A stretch of 64,000 nucleotides of DNA from Sporolactobacillus putidus (GCF_014647035.1 NZ_BMOK01000011.1:52757-116756); one strand, 5' to 3'; positions 8,910-17,859 are shown, counted from the stretch's first letter. Numbers and translations: made by a program. The notes: a model not told the origin generated them from the sequence alone.

Positions 8910-9095
8910 GTAATAACCTCCGTATGTTCCTCATTTCATCCTATAATTATAGCATGCCGCATCGCAAATTGAAGACTTTCCCACTGGAAACAAGTCAGAA
9001 GCAATTTTTTTAGATTGATCGGTACTTTGTGCTATGCTTGGCGAGGAAATAAAATTCCCCGACTGAATAGATATTTTTGAAAAGAGGAGAATCAG

Positions 9096-9956
9096 ATGAT
9101 TGGATTTATTGGTATCGGAATCATGGGCAGCCGGATGGCGGGCCGCCTTCTAGCCGCCGGAAAGACGCTTGTCGTCAATAACCGAACGAAAGAAAAGGCG
9201 GATCCGCTGATTGAAAAGGGGGCAAAGTGGGCTGCCTCGCCCCGTTCCGTCGGTGAACAGGCAGACATCGTTTTTACCATGCTCGCGAGTCCCAGGGCCG
9301 TCGACGCCGTCGCTTATGGCGAAGAGGGGCTGCTGAACGGTCTGAAGTCGGGCAGCCTGTGGATCGACAGCAGCACGATCAACCCGGCTCATTCCATCAA
9401 ACTCGCAAAAGACGCTGCTGAAAAAGGCGTGCGTTTTCTCGATGCGCCGGTTGCCGGATCGGCCGCTCCCGCCGAAAAAGGTGAATTAATCTTCTTTGTC
9501 GGCGGTTCGGAACAGGATGTCGAAAAAGCTCGACCGCTGTTCGATATCATGGGCAAAGATGTTCAGCATAAAGGTCCGAACGGCCAGGGCGCGGCAATGA
9601 AACTCGTCAACAACCTGATGCTCGGCCAGACGGTCGCCGCCTTCTCGGAAGCCGTCGCGTTCGGTGAAAGCCTCGGACTTGATAAAGAGGCGCTCATTCA
9701 ATCCCTTCTTGGAGGACCGACCGCTGCTCCGATTCTCCATTTCAAGCAGCACAAAATTCTTGATGAAGACTTCGAAAAGGCGGATTTCAAAGTAACCAGC
9801 ATTTATAAAGATATGGAGCTCGCCGCTGAAGAGGCCTATGCCCATGACTTCGCGCTGCCGATTTCAAGTACGGTCAAGTCGCTTTATGGCCTTCTTAAAC
9901 AAAAGGGCATGGGCGAGTACGATTTCGCTTCCCTCTATAAGTTTCTGAAGAAATGA
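9096..9956 (+). CDS. Beta-hydroxyacid dehydrogenase family oxidoreductase (YkwC-like)
   Basis: A 286-residue NAD(P)-dependent dehydrogenase of the 3-hydroxyisobutyrate / glyoxylate-succinic semialdehyde reductase family. The N-terminal dinucleotide fold begins MIGFIGIGIMGSRMAGRL. The substrate motif DAPVAGSAAPAEKGELIFFVGG and the catalytic lysine in KLVNNLML are present. Length is typical. The ribosome site AGAGGAG precedes the ATG. It is transcribed alone, divergently from trhP1. The family reduces small aldehyde acids or oxidises 3-hydroxyacids; which one cannot be told here. Confidence 0.85.
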   Translation: MIGFIGIGIMGSRMAGRLLAAGKTLVVNNRTKEKADPLIEKGAKWAASPRSVGEQADIVFTMLASPRAVDAVAYGEEGLLNGLKSGSLWIDSSTINPAHSIKLAKDAAEKGVRFLDAPVAGSAAPAEKGELIFFVGGSEQDVEKARPLFDIMGKDVQHKGPNGQGAAMKLVNNLMLGQTVAAFSEAVAFGESLGLDKEALIQSLLGGPTAAPILHFKQHKILDEDFEKADFKVTSIYKDMELAAEEAYAHDFALPISSTVKSLYGLLKQKGMGEYDFASLYKFLKK

Positions 9957-10374
9957 CTTAAGGAAAAAAGAGCCCCTGGAACGCCGCGAATCGCCGCAGA
10001 GATCGGGGGTTTTCTGTGACTGATCTGGAAGAGCTGCAAGATCGTTTCTTCATTTAAAATATTCGCTTTATAAAAAAAGAGAGAATGATCGTCAATGAAA
10101 ACTTTGTATGCCATAGCAGCATGGCGCCTGGACTATGCTTTTTGTACCTTACCGGCTCGGCGCTGCCGCTGCCGGTTTTTCCCTGATCCATCCTCTGATG
10201 TTTGCCGCGTGGTTTCTTCTTTATCTTTCAACTTACTGAAAGTAGATGGGAAAGAAAAGAAAGCAGCTTTTTAACGGAAAGTCGCTCAAAATATTGACGG
10301 TCGGAATGATCGAGAGTGTTAATGCCCTTTTCTTTTTCTGTGTCATGCTTTTTGTCATCTAACGCGTTATACAG
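9957..10374. other. Intergenic region with decayed coding remnants
   Basis: About 420 bases. The start holds a terminator-like C4/G4 stem (about 9967-10015) after the dehydrogenase gene. From 10095 there are short, frame-broken segments that would encode hydrophobic peptides: one frame reads FSLIHPLMFAAWFLLYLSTY, and another starts at ATG 10246. No intact gene. Confidence 0.4.
10246..10362 (+). pseudogene. Short membrane-peptide frame, probably the end of a decayed gene
   Basis: A 38-codon frame beginning MGKKRKQLFNGKSLKILTV and ending in a hydrophobic tail, FFFCVMLFVI. The preceding sequence in another frame also encodes a hydrophobic segment, so a small membrane-protein gene broken by a frameshift is likely. 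There is no clear ribosome site. Not recognised. Confidence 0.25.
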
Positions 10375-10415
10375 AAAAACAGCCGACTCCTTTATCACAT
10401 GGGAATCGGCTGTTT
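10375..10415 (-). terminator. Terminator downstream of the manA unit
   Basis: Arms AAACAGCCGA / TCGGCTGTTT; on the minus strand the stem is followed by GTTTTTC. It lies 14 bases after the end of the ribokinase remnant and could act in both directions. Confidence 0.65.
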
Positions 10416-10428
10416 GCGCGCATTCTAT

Positions 10429-10914
10429 TTAATTGATGCCAGTCCTTTTCCTGACGCCCGGGCGCCTTTTTTTGGCTCTCGGCAGAGGACGGCCGATCAG
10501 TCCGGCCGTCCTCCTGATTTTTTCCGGCAGGGCCATCATCGGCACGGGATCGAGTACGACTTTGATGTGATATTTTTTCGCCAGTTCTGCCGCGTGGACG
10601 ATGACGCCAACTTCCACATTCAGCAGCAGTAACATCATGTCGCAGCGGGCGATCAGCTTTTCCGCGGCGTCAATGTCTTCTATCTCCACCTTCCCGTTTG
10701 TACCGTGTACATGTACAATCCGGATGCCCTGTTCCGTCAGCAGGCTGACCGCCAGGACATTGGCGGGGACGGAATCCGGTTCGGAAAGAAGAACATTGCC
10801 GGCAGTCCCCGCCAGGGCTCCGGCCCACACGTCAGGCATAACGAAATCCGGAGGCCTCTTTAGGCTGCCGATAACCGTGATTGTCGCTTTCTTTTTTCGC
10901 GTTTTTCCTCTCAT
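10429..10914 (-). pseudogene. Decayed PfkB-family (ribokinase-like) carbohydrate kinase
   Basis: The frame (161 codons) starts ITVIGSL like a ribokinase. Its middle, IEDIDAAEKLIARCDMMLLLLNVEVG and KVVLDPVPMMALPEKI, follows the ribokinase segment that precedes the NPAP motif. The GGKGANQA sugar-binding region, the ATP site and the catalytic GAGD are all missing. The last 25 codons look shifted out of frame. It starts 3 bases after manA with no ribosome site of its own. I regard it as a degraded sugar kinase once cotranscribed with manA. Confidence 0.6.
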
Positions 10915-10917
10915 CGC

Positions 10918-11874
10918 TTAAACAGGATTCGAGACGATGAGATCGAGTGTTCCATCGAGTGATACTTCTTCAACGGACGAAGGAACAAGGAGGTGATCAC
11001 CTTTTTTCAGCGGATAGGGTTCTCCGTCGATCAGGAGCGAACCTTTCCCGTCCAGCACGCTCATCAGGAGAAACGGCCAGTTTTTCTTGATCGGGTCGGC
11101 GTGACCGCGAATTTCCCAGTGGGACACGGTAAAATATTTTTCCCGCAGCAGTTCCGTAAATTTGGCCGTGGCTTCCTGGCGCACGCGGTAAGTCAGCTCC
11201 GGATCGACATGCGGACAGTTGGCGACTTCAATCGACTGCTCAATATGCAGATCACGGGGTTTTCCGTCCTTACCCGGCCGGTCGTAGTCATAGACACGGT
11301 ACGTGGTGTCCGAACTTTGCTGAGTCTCAAGAATCAGGCAGCCGCCGCAGATCGCGTGAATCGTTCCACTTGGGACATAGAAAAAATCGCCCGGTTTAAC
11401 CTTCACACGGCGCAGCAGGCTGTTCCATTTTTTTTCAGTTACGGCTTTTCTGAACGCCTCGCGCGATGGGGCCGTGTGACCGTATACAATTTCCGACCCT
11501 TCATCACAGTCGATGATATACCAGCACTCCGTCTTGCCGAACGGGACATGCTCCTTTGCCTGGGCATAGGCGTCGTCCGGATGAACCTGTACGGACAGGT
11601 CGTCCCTCGCGTCAAGAATCTTCGTCAACAGCGGAAAATCGTCTCCTTCATAGTTGCCGAAAAGTTCTCGATGCGAAGTCCATGCCTCGGCCAGCGTTTT
11701 TCCTGCCAAGGCACCATTTTTGATCACTGCAGGGCCGTTCGGATGTGCCGATATGCCCCAGCACTCCCCGGTTGTCTCGCTTGGAATTTCATATCCGAAC
11801 AAATCCCGCAGTCGGGTGCCGCCCCAGATTTTTTCATGGAGCGCCGGCTGCAAAAAAAGCGGTTTTTTATCCAT
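10918..11874 (-). CDS. manA: Mannose-6-phosphate isomerase, class I
   Basis: A 318-residue cupin isomerase interconverting mannose 6-phosphate and fructose 6-phosphate. Metal ligands of the Bacillus-type enzyme are visible: His98 in QVHPDD, Glu116 in KTECWYI and His173 in GTIHAI. Length matches the short Bacillus ManA type. AGAAGGG six bases before the ATG supports the start. It is followed by the ribokinase remnant. The sugar-nucleotide gene manC lies 45 kb away, so mannose 6-phosphate made here could feed GDP-mannose as well as glycolysis. Confidence 0.92.
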   Translation of the reverse strand: MDKKPLFLQPALHEKIWGGTRLRDLFGYEIPSETTGECWGISAHPNGPAVIKNGALAGKTLAEAWTSHRELFGNYEGDDFPLLTKILDARDDLSVQVHPDDAYAQAKEHVPFGKTECWYIIDCDEGSEIVYGHTAPSREAFRKAVTEKKWNSLLRRVKVKPGDFFYVPSGTIHAICGGCLILETQQSSDTTYRVYDYDRPGKDGKPRDLHIEQSIEVANCPHVDPELTYRVRQEATAKFTELLREKYFTVSHWEIRGHADPIKKNWPFLLMSVLDGKGSLLIDGEPYPLKKGDHLLVPSSVEEVSLDGTLDLIVSNPV

Positions 11875-12064
11875 AACGTTCCCTTCTCCCGTTGTCTCTC
11901 AAAAATTTCCTTCTCCATTATAACATGTTTCTACGAAAACATATGATCGCACTTGTTTCAATAAAAAGGATCGTGTTATCGTTTTCAAAAATGTTCATTT
12001 TTTTGTCAAATCTTACAATGAATTTTTTGTCCACTAGCTTTATCTACAAAAACGTCCCATATTA

Positions 12065-12079
12065 GTCAGAATATCTGAC
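12065..12079. promoter_or_regulatory. Palindrome upstream of the Rieske gene (operator candidate)
   Basis: Perfect arms GTCAGA / TCTGAC around ATA, 73 bases before the start of the Rieske oxygenase gene. Confidence 0.4.
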
Positions 12080-12103
12080 ATACCATTTTAGTTTTATTCT
12101 GAT

Positions 12104-12124
12104 TTGTTATAAGCTTTATAACAA
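12104..12124. promoter_or_regulatory. Perfect 9-bp dyad just upstream of the Rieske gene
   Basis: Arms TTGTTATAA and TTATAACAA are separated by GCT. The dyad ends 27 bases before the ATG, where a repressor would block transcription. The protein that binds it is unknown; PucR is one option, since the gene belongs to the purine region. Confidence 0.45.
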
Positions 12125-12151
12125 TCAAACCATTCAGGAGGGGATCACGTT

Positions 12152-13192
12152 ATGGCTCTGACACACACAAGGAGGAATACGCCCTATCCGACCGATTGTA
12201 CATTTACAAAAAATGATTGGCCAATACTGGCACAGCATTGGTACCCTGTGGCCAGAAGCGAAGAAGTGGCCGACAAACCGCTTGCCGTCAAATTATTGGA
12301 CGTGGAACTCGTCGTTTACCGTGCAGGCGGAAAAGCTGTCGTCGCGCGCGATCTTTGTATTCACAGGGGGACACCGCTGAGCATGGGCTGGGTTGAAGAC
12401 GATAAAATAGTCTGCCCGTATCACGGATTCAGTTATGCCGCAGACGGACAATGCGTTTCCATTCCGGCCCATCCGGAAGCGAAAATCTCACCGCGCCTCT
12501 GCCTGACCGTCTATCCGTCGGTCGAACGGTACGGCCTTGTCTGGACAACACTGGCAGGTGAGGAAGAAAAAATTCCGCCGCTGGACGTCTGGGGGAACGA
12601 TGACTATATCTCTTTCCTCGCGCCGACTATCGACATCAACGGTTCGGCCGGACGGCAGGTTGAAGGCTTTCTGGACGTGGCGCACTTCGCTTGGGTGCAT
12701 ACGGAGACATTCGCCGACCGGAATAACGCTTTCGTGCCGAGCTACAAAGTCTCCCGCACCGACGACGGGATTCACACGGATTACCTGAGCACCGTCAGCA
12801 ATTATCCGAAAGGTATGCACGACCCGTCGCCCGCCGATTTTAAGTGGCTGCGCGAATATGATGTCTATCCTCCGCTTTCCGCACGGCTCATCGTTCATTT
12901 TCCGGAAGGCAAGCTGCTTTGGATACTAAACGCCGCGAGCCCGATATCCGCCAGAAAAACGCGGCTGTTCTGCCCGATCGCCCAGAACTTTGATAAAAAT
13001 CTTTCCATAGAAGGTGCCTGCGCGTTCAACCTTAGAATTTTCAATGAAGACCGGGAAATGGTCGAGAATCAGAAACCCGAAGAGCTGCCGTTGGATCTGC
13101 AGGCCGAGGCGCACATCATGGCGGACAAAACATCGATTGCTTACCGTAAACTGCTGAAGGAGATGGGGCTCGGCAGACAGTACACTGCTTAA
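12152..13192 (+). CDS. Rieske [2Fe-2S] non-heme iron oxygenase, possibly purine-oxidising
   Basis: A 346-residue aromatic-ring-hydroxylating-type oxygenase alpha subunit. The Rieske centre is Cys69-x-His71 (CIHRG) and Cys88-x2-His91 (CPYHGF). The mononuclear iron site has Asp175, His178 and His183 in LDVAHFAWVH. Ribosome site CAGGAGGGG precedes the ATG. A 4Fe-4S ferredoxin gene follows 170 bases later and a urate/xanthine-type permease after that. Rieske oxygenases of the HpxD type take part in (hypo)xanthine oxidation in Klebsiella. Because the rest of the urate pathway lies downstream without a uricase, I infer a purine substrate. No dedicated reductase gene is nearby. Two dyads lie upstream. 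Confidence 0.8.
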   Translation: MALTHTRRNTPYPTDCTFTKNDWPILAQHWYPVARSEEVADKPLAVKLLDVELVVYRAGGKAVVARDLCIHRGTPLSMGWVEDDKIVCPYHGFSYAADGQCVSIPAHPEAKISPRLCLTVYPSVERYGLVWTTLAGEEEKIPPLDVWGNDDYISFLAPTIDINGSAGRQVEGFLDVAHFAWVHTETFADRNNAFVPSYKVSRTDDGIHTDYLSTVSNYPKGMHDPSPADFKWLREYDVYPPLSARLIVHFPEGKLLWILNAASPISARKTRLFCPIAQNFDKNLSIEGACAFNLRIFNEDREMVENQKPEELPLDLQAEAHIMADKTSIAYRKLLKEMGLGRQYTA

Positions 13193-13313
13193 TCTTCGAA
13201 AAAATGTGTTAAAATTTGTCAGCTTGCGGATGAAAAAAGTCATTGACTCCTTTTTAAGTCAGATTCGTTCTGATCGCGCCATCCATCAGAAGCAGGCTGT
13301 CCGGAATTCATGA

Positions 13314-13622
<309 letters not shown>

Positions 13623-13694
13623 ATCACAATTATGAAATCGGCTTTATCGATTCAGCGCAGGCAAGACCAGGTGCCGCGATGGATCCGGATTGAA

Positions 13695-14295
13695 TTTATT
13701 AGCTGTCAATCGGAGTTTATCGGTCGTCGGCTCTGGTTTATCAGTCGTTCGGCTTGATTTATCGGTCGTCGGCTTGAGTTTATCAGTCGTAACGCTCGAT
13801 TTATCGGTCGTCAGCTCGAATTTATCGGTCGTTATGCTCGATTTATCGGTCGTCGGCTTGAGTTTATCGGTCGTAACGCTCGATTTATCGGTCATCAATC
13901 GGAGTTTATCGGTCGTCAGCACGATGGAGCGGTTTTCAATGCTGTTTATCGGTCGTTCTTCTTGATTTATCGGTCGTCGGCTCTGTTTTATCAGTCGTCA
14001 GCACGATGGAGCGGTTTTCAATGCTGTTTATCGGTCGTTCTTCTTGATTTATCGGTCGTCGGCTTGAGTTTATCAGTCGTTATGCTCGATTTATCGGTCA
14101 TCAATCGGAGTTTATCGGTCGTCAGCACGACGGAGCGGTTTTCAATGCTGTTTATCGGTCGTTCTTCTTGATTTATCGGTCGTCAGTTCGAATTTATCGG
14201 TCGTTGACTCGACGGAGCGGTTTTCAATGCTGTTTATCGGTCGTTCTTTTTGATTTATCGGTCGTCGGCTCTGGTTTATCAGTCATCGTGAGTTA
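13695..14295 (+). repeat. 21-bp repeat array, family 1 (core TTTATCGGTCGT), 25 units
   Basis: Units start at 13695 (degenerate), 13716, 13737, 13758 and so on at an exact 21-bp step. Four units are lengthened to 40 bp by the insert AGCACGATGGAGCGG plus TTTTCAATGCTG. The 12-base core TTTATC(G/A)GTC(G/A)T is nearly constant; the 9 bases after it vary but recur (CGGCTTGAG, AACGCTCGA, TCTTCTTGA). As 21 is a multiple of three, both strands stay open and give meaningless heptad peptides. The array fills most of the gap between ferredoxin and permease genes. Function unknown. Confidence 0.9.
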
Positions 14296-14407
14296 TCGTC
14301 TGCAGGCGCTCGCCGCTTTCCGCAGCGAAGACTAGTCTCAAATCATAATCCGTTAGATTGACCGCTCTCTTTGCGGTCTCTAAATAAATTGCATGGGAGT
14401 GTATAAT

Positions 14408-15745
14408 ATGGAAACCACGCAAAAGCCAGGAAAAATTTTGTCTCTGGGTATCCAGCACATGCTCGCGATGTATGGCGGAGCCGTCATCGTTCCGCTGATT
14501 GTCGGCGGGGCGGTCGGTTTAAAGGGAGCCCAGCTTGGTCTTCTCGTCTCAATTGACCTTGCGGCGTGCGGCATCGCTACGCTGCTTCAAGCGTGGAAGA
14601 ACCGCTTTTTCGGTATCGGCTTGCCGATCGTGATGGGCTGTACGTTCACCGCGGTCTCGCCGATGATCATCATCGGCAAATCGTACGGGATGCCGGGAAT
14701 TTGCGGTGCCGTTCTCGTCGCCGGGATCGTTGTTCTTATTCTCTCTACTTTCTTTGGTAAAATCGTTCAGCTTTTCCCTCCGGTCGTTGTCGGTACCGTC
14801 GTGATGATTATCGGCATCACGCTGATTCCCGTCGCCATCAACAATCTGGGCGGCGGTGTCGGAGCGAAAGGGTTCGGGAGTGCGCAAAATCTGGCGCTCG
14901 GCTTCGGTGTTCTCGCCCTGATTATTGTCATGAATCGCTGGTTCAAGGGCTTTATGCGTACGATCTCGATTCTTCTCAGCATCATCATCGGAACGATCGC
15001 CGCTGCTCTTATGGGCATGGTCGATTTTTCGCCGGTCGGAGCTGCCGGATGGTTCAGCCTTGTTAAACCGTTCAGTTTCGGACTGCCGACCTTTCACATT
15101 GACGCGATTATTGCCCTGTCGATTGTCGGCATCGTCAGCATGATTGAAACGACGGGCGTCTACCTCGCGCTCAGTGAAATCTGCGGAGAACCGATCGACG
15201 AGAAAAGAATGGGGCACGGATACAGGGCTGAGGGACTGGCCATTCTCGTCGGCGGTCTTTTTAACGCGTTTCCTTACACGACCTTCTCCCAGAATGTCGG
15301 TCTCGTTCAGATGACAAGAGTCAAGACCCGCAAAGTGGCCATTGTCTGCGGCATCGCGCTTGTTGTCCTCGGACTCATTCCAAAAATCGGCGTTCTGACT
15401 ACGCTCATCCCAAATGCCGTCATCGGCGGAGCGACATTGGCTATGTTCGGCATGGTGATCGCTTCCGGAGTCCGAATGCTCGGTAAAGTCGACTTTTCAC
15501 GTCAGGAAAATCTGCTGATTGTTGCCTGTTCTGTCGGCGTCGGGCTCGGAGTCACCGTACAGCCCGATCTGTTCGCCAAATTCCCGAGCCTAATTCAGAT
15601 TCTGACCAACAACGGTATCGTTTCCGGCAGTCTTACCGCTCTTATTCTTAATGTCATTTTCAATGTCGGTCAGCATTCCAGTGAAGAAAAAAGTACAGAC
15701 CTTGCCAAGCAGGTTGTCGCCGAGACAAGTGCGGCAGAATCCTGA
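14408..15745 (+). CDS. Nucleobase:cation symporter-2 permease (urate/xanthine type)
   Basis: A 445-residue inner-membrane permease with about 12-14 hydrophobic segments. The NCS2 signature is clear in the region NAFPYTTFSQNVGLVQMTRV, and the N-terminal segment has the QHMLAMYGGAVIVPLIVG motif. Its closest known types are PucJ/PucK urate and PbuX xanthine permeases, which import oxidised purines with a cation. ATG at 14408 has GGGAG eight bases upstream; the earlier ATG at 14393 does not. It lies inside the purine region and is followed by a strong terminator. Urate versus xanthine cannot be decided here. Confidence 0.85.
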   Translation: METTQKPGKILSLGIQHMLAMYGGAVIVPLIVGGAVGLKGAQLGLLVSIDLAACGIATLLQAWKNRFFGIGLPIVMGCTFTAVSPMIIIGKSYGMPGICGAVLVAGIVVLILSTFFGKIVQLFPPVVVGTVVMIIGITLIPVAINNLGGGVGAKGFGSAQNLALGFGVLALIIVMNRWFKGFMRTISILLSIIIGTIAAALMGMVDFSPVGAAGWFSLVKPFSFGLPTFHIDAIIALSIVGIVSMIETTGVYLALSEICGEPIDEKRMGHGYRAEGLAILVGGLFNAFPYTTFSQNVGLVQMTRVKTRKVAIVCGIALVVLGLIPKIGVLTTLIPNAVIGGATLAMFGMVIASGVRMLGKVDFSRQENLLIVACSVGVGLGVTVQPDLFAKFPSLIQILTNNGIVSGSLTALILNVIFNVGQHSSEEKSTDLAKQVVAETSAAES

Positions 15746-15826
15746 TTTTATCGAATAGAGACGCCCAGGCTTCTCTGTCGCTTCCGATTGAGTTCAGGGC
15801 AGTTCGAAAAAAGAATAGCATTTATA

Positions 15827-15870
15827 ACAATAGAGACAGCCCTATGTATCGAGGCTGTCCCTGTTGTTTT
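15827..15870 (+). terminator. Terminator of the purine permease gene
   Basis: A 16-base stem with two mismatches (AACAATAGAGACAGCC / GGCTGTCCCTGTTGTT), followed by TTTTT, 80 bases after the permease stop. Confidence 0.75.
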
Positions 15871-15904
15871 TCAATTCCGCATCCAATCTGTCGCTCCCGA
15901 TGGA

Positions 15905-16216
15905 TCACCGTCCGCGATGTTTCTGTTTTGATTTTTCTTTTCTTATCTGATACTGCCTGTCTTTATACGCTGATATTCTTTCTTTTTTCCGTTTCCTTTT
16001 CGCCTGTTTGCGGGCTTCAAAAGCTTTTCTTAATACTTCCTGAGCTTTTGTTCCGATTCCCGCCTGTTTTTCTTCCTTGGCGATCATACGCTGCAGCCTC
16101 TTCGGATTGATCCGTTTGATTTCCGGCGGTTCAGCCTTCGTTTCAGAGATGCTGCGTTCGATCAGGCGCGGCAGTTTCTTTAAAACAAAGTGCCCCATGA
16201 ATCTCTTTACTCTCAT
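15905..16216 (-). pseudogene. yjdF: YjdF-family protein (DUF2992), 5'-truncated
   Basis: The frame matches only the C-terminal half of YjdF: KRINPKRLQRM, the lysine/arginine-rich helix and the terminal KHRGR that marks the family. The usual N-terminal beta domain (beginning like MKLTVYF) is absent, and an in-frame TAA lies directly before the first ATG. There is no proper ribosome site. The break lies at the same place as the break of the tetR remnant on the other strand. Confidence 0.7.
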
Positions 16217-16495
16217 TTAATTATGGACATACACGGGCTGCCGCATGAAGCTAGTCAAACGGTCATCAATACTCAGTCGATCATCTCCCATCACATGGAA
16301 CGCGTTGTTGAAGAATTAAAACAAAGTCATAAAGTTAAAGACGTACCGATTCATATGATTTTTAATATGTGGATAGGTCTTGTCCATTATTATTTAATGA
16401 ATCGACAGCTTTTTTCACCAGATCAGTCAGTCATCGCTCAACATCGTGATGAACTGATAACCAGCTTTTTACAACTTCTTTATAAAGGAGAGTAA
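16190..16495 (+). pseudogene. TetR/AcrR regulator, C-terminal domain only
   Basis: About 100 codons matching the ligand-binding C-terminal part of a TetR-type repressor (HHMERVVEELKQSH, then FNMWIGLVHYYLMNRQLF and ITSFLQLLYKGE). The N-terminal helix-turn-helix is missing, and an in-frame stop lies just upstream (16181). The last codons are followed by AAAGGAGAG and another reading-frame start, so the original gene headed an operon. Confidence 0.65.
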
Positions 16496-16500
16496 CCGCT

Positions 16501-16580
16501 ATGACAAACATGGAATTTTTTGTGAAGGAAGCACCAGAGGTAGTCCTTACTGCGATTCTGACCCACGTCTTTGAAGTATT
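16501..16580 (+). pseudogene. 5' remnant of the gene downstream of tetR
   Basis: ATG at 16501 has a good ribosome site (AAAGGAGAG) and encodes MTNMEFFVKEAPEVVLTAIL. The frame then runs into the opposite-strand 3' end of pucM and stops at 16662. The N-terminus vaguely recalls carboxymuconolactone-decarboxylase-like proteins, but this is not secure. It appears cut off where the pucM gene begins. Confidence 0.4.
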
Positions 16581-16585
16581 ACCGT

Positions 16586-16927
16586 TCAGCTTCCGCGATA
16601 GACTTGATAACCTCCCGGAGAAACAAGCAGCGGTACATGATAGTTTTCCCGGACATCGTTGATGACAAAACGGACGACGACGATATCAAGAAAAGAAACC
16701 CGCGGAACGTTCTGGCGCCGGAAATACTCGCCAATATGAAAATGCAGCTCATATGTGCCCGTATTCAGCGTCTCGAGCAGCGGCTCATCCAGACGGCCAT
16801 CTTTATTCGTTGATCCGTTTCGCAAAAATTTTACCGAATCACCGGACTGTTCATAAATATCAATCTCGACATCCGCCGCCGGCCGGCCCTGTGCCAAATC
16901 AAGAACGTGCGTCGTTAGCTGACCCAT
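16586..16927 (-). CDS. pucM: 5-hydroxyisourate hydrolase (transthyretin-like)
   Basis: A 113-residue HIU hydrolase, which converts 5-hydroxyisourate to OHCU in urate breakdown. Diagnostic features are the N-terminal THVLDLAQGRPA and the C-terminal tetrad YRGS; both are conserved in HIUases and distinguish them from transthyretin. It has no periplasmic signal, so it is cytosolic. It follows the OHCU decarboxylase gene after 28 bases and is the last intact gene of that unit. Its substrate is the product of urate oxidation, yet no urate oxidase gene is visible. Confidence 0.93.
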   Translation of the reverse strand: MGQLTTHVLDLAQGRPAADVEIDIYEQSGDSVKFLRNGSTNKDGRLDEPLLETLNTGTYELHFHIGEYFRRQNVPRVSFLDIVVVRFVINDVRENYHVPLLVSPGGYQVYRGS

Positions 16928-16955
16928 AAGCGCATCCGCCTTTCCCTATTTTCTG

Positions 16956-17474
16956 TCAAGAGTTCGGTTTCATTTCCTCATCATTCAGCAGATCGTCCAG
17001 TCTGAAGCGGGCAATTTTATAAATTTCTTCCAGCGCTTTTTCAAATTCCTGTGCCCTGGTATTCCCGAGCCGTTCTTTCAACGCGGCGTAGATTTCCTGC
17101 TTCGATCGGCCGCGAACAGCCATGATAAAAGGAAAATTAAAGGTATGCTCATATTCAGCATTTAAATTTGCTAATGATACCGCTTCTTTATCATCCAGCT
17201 TGCGCAGACCCGCCTGCTTCTGTTCGCTATTCGAGAACGTGGTCAGTTTTTCTTTCGCTCCGAGGCGCGGATGTGCCTGGATCAGTGCCTCCCGCTTCTC
17301 GTGCGACGCTTTTTTGACAATGTCCACCAGCGCTTCAAAGAGGTCATCCACCGATGAAAAAGGTCTCTTTTTCGCTGCTTCCTGCGCGATCCATGGAGAA
17401 TGTTCAAAAATACCGCCCAGCCGCCCAGCAAACGTTTCCGTATCCGTATGATTTAAATAGTCAAGATTTTGCAT
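16956..17474 (-). CDS. 2-oxo-4-hydroxy-4-carboxy-5-ureidoimidazoline (OHCU) decarboxylase
   Basis: A 172-residue OHCU decarboxylase giving (S)-allantoin. The catalytic His is at about position 68 in AHPRLG, and the family segment FNFPFIMAVRGRSKQEI is intact. In B. subtilis this domain is the N-terminal half of the bifunctional PucL, fused to uricase; here the protein ends right after the decarboxylase domain. ATG at 17474 is chosen because GGGAG lies nine bases upstream. It forms a two-gene unit with pucM. The loss or separation of the uricase half is the notable point. Confidence 0.9.
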   Translation of the reverse strand: MQNLDYLNHTDTETFAGRLGGIFEHSPWIAQEAAKKRPFSSVDDLFEALVDIVKKASHEKREALIQAHPRLGAKEKLTTFSNSEQKQAGLRKLDDKEAVSLANLNAEYEHTFNFPFIMAVRGRSKQEIYAALKERLGNTRAQEFEKALEEIYKIARFRLDDLLNDEEMKPNS

Positions 17475-17523
17475 ACGTTTCATCTCCCGGTTTTATTCGA
17501 CTTGAGCCGATCGAACACTAAAA

Positions 17524-17859
17524 TTGCCGATAGGAGGGCTGTTCACGCCGGTTGAACCCCGTATCCGGCCGCTAGAAGACCTAACTCCGCCGGTAAAACT
17601 CCGATTCCGGCCGGTAGGGGGCCTTTTTCCGCCGGTAAAATTCCGAGTCCCGCCGCTAGAAGACCTAACTCCGCCGGTAAAACTCCGATTCCGGCCGGTA
17701 GGAGGCCTTTTTCCGCCGGTAGAACTCCAAATCCGGCCGATAGAAAGCCCTTTTCCGCCGGTGGAACTCCAAATCCGGCCGATAGAAAGCCTTTTTCCGC
17801 TGGTAAAATTCCGAGTCCCGCCGATAGAAGGCTGAATTCCGCCAGTAAAACTGCGAATC
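17524..17859 (-). repeat. 21-bp repeat array, family 3 (CCGCCGGTAAA type), 16 units
   Basis: Sixteen units in exact 21-bp phase, alternating between two forms: CCGCCGGTAAAACTCCGATT-like and CGGCCGGTAGGGGGCCTTTT-like units. This gives a 42-bp higher-order repeat. Read on the minus strand the core is TTTTACCGGCGG, so the layout (T-rich start, GC-rich centre) parallels the family-1 core. It lies between the OHCU decarboxylase and pucI genes. All frames on one strand stay open and give a heptad peptide with no plausible start. Function unknown. Confidence 0.88.

Noticed and set aside
13690..13965. Open frames encoding heptad peptides (LSVV, TDKS or IGRS patterns) in the repeat arrays
   Set aside because: They stay open on both strands only because the unit is 21 bp; no ribosome sites, no conserved start, and the same DNA gives different peptides in each frame.
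13695..14295. CRISPR-like array
   Set aside because: Core of 12 bases with 9-base spacers that themselves recur; no unique spacers of 30-40 bases and the repeats are degenerate.
16586..16813. Plus-strand frame opposite pucM
   Set aside because: Shadow of pucM, which is a clear hydroxyisourate hydrolase with the YRGS end.
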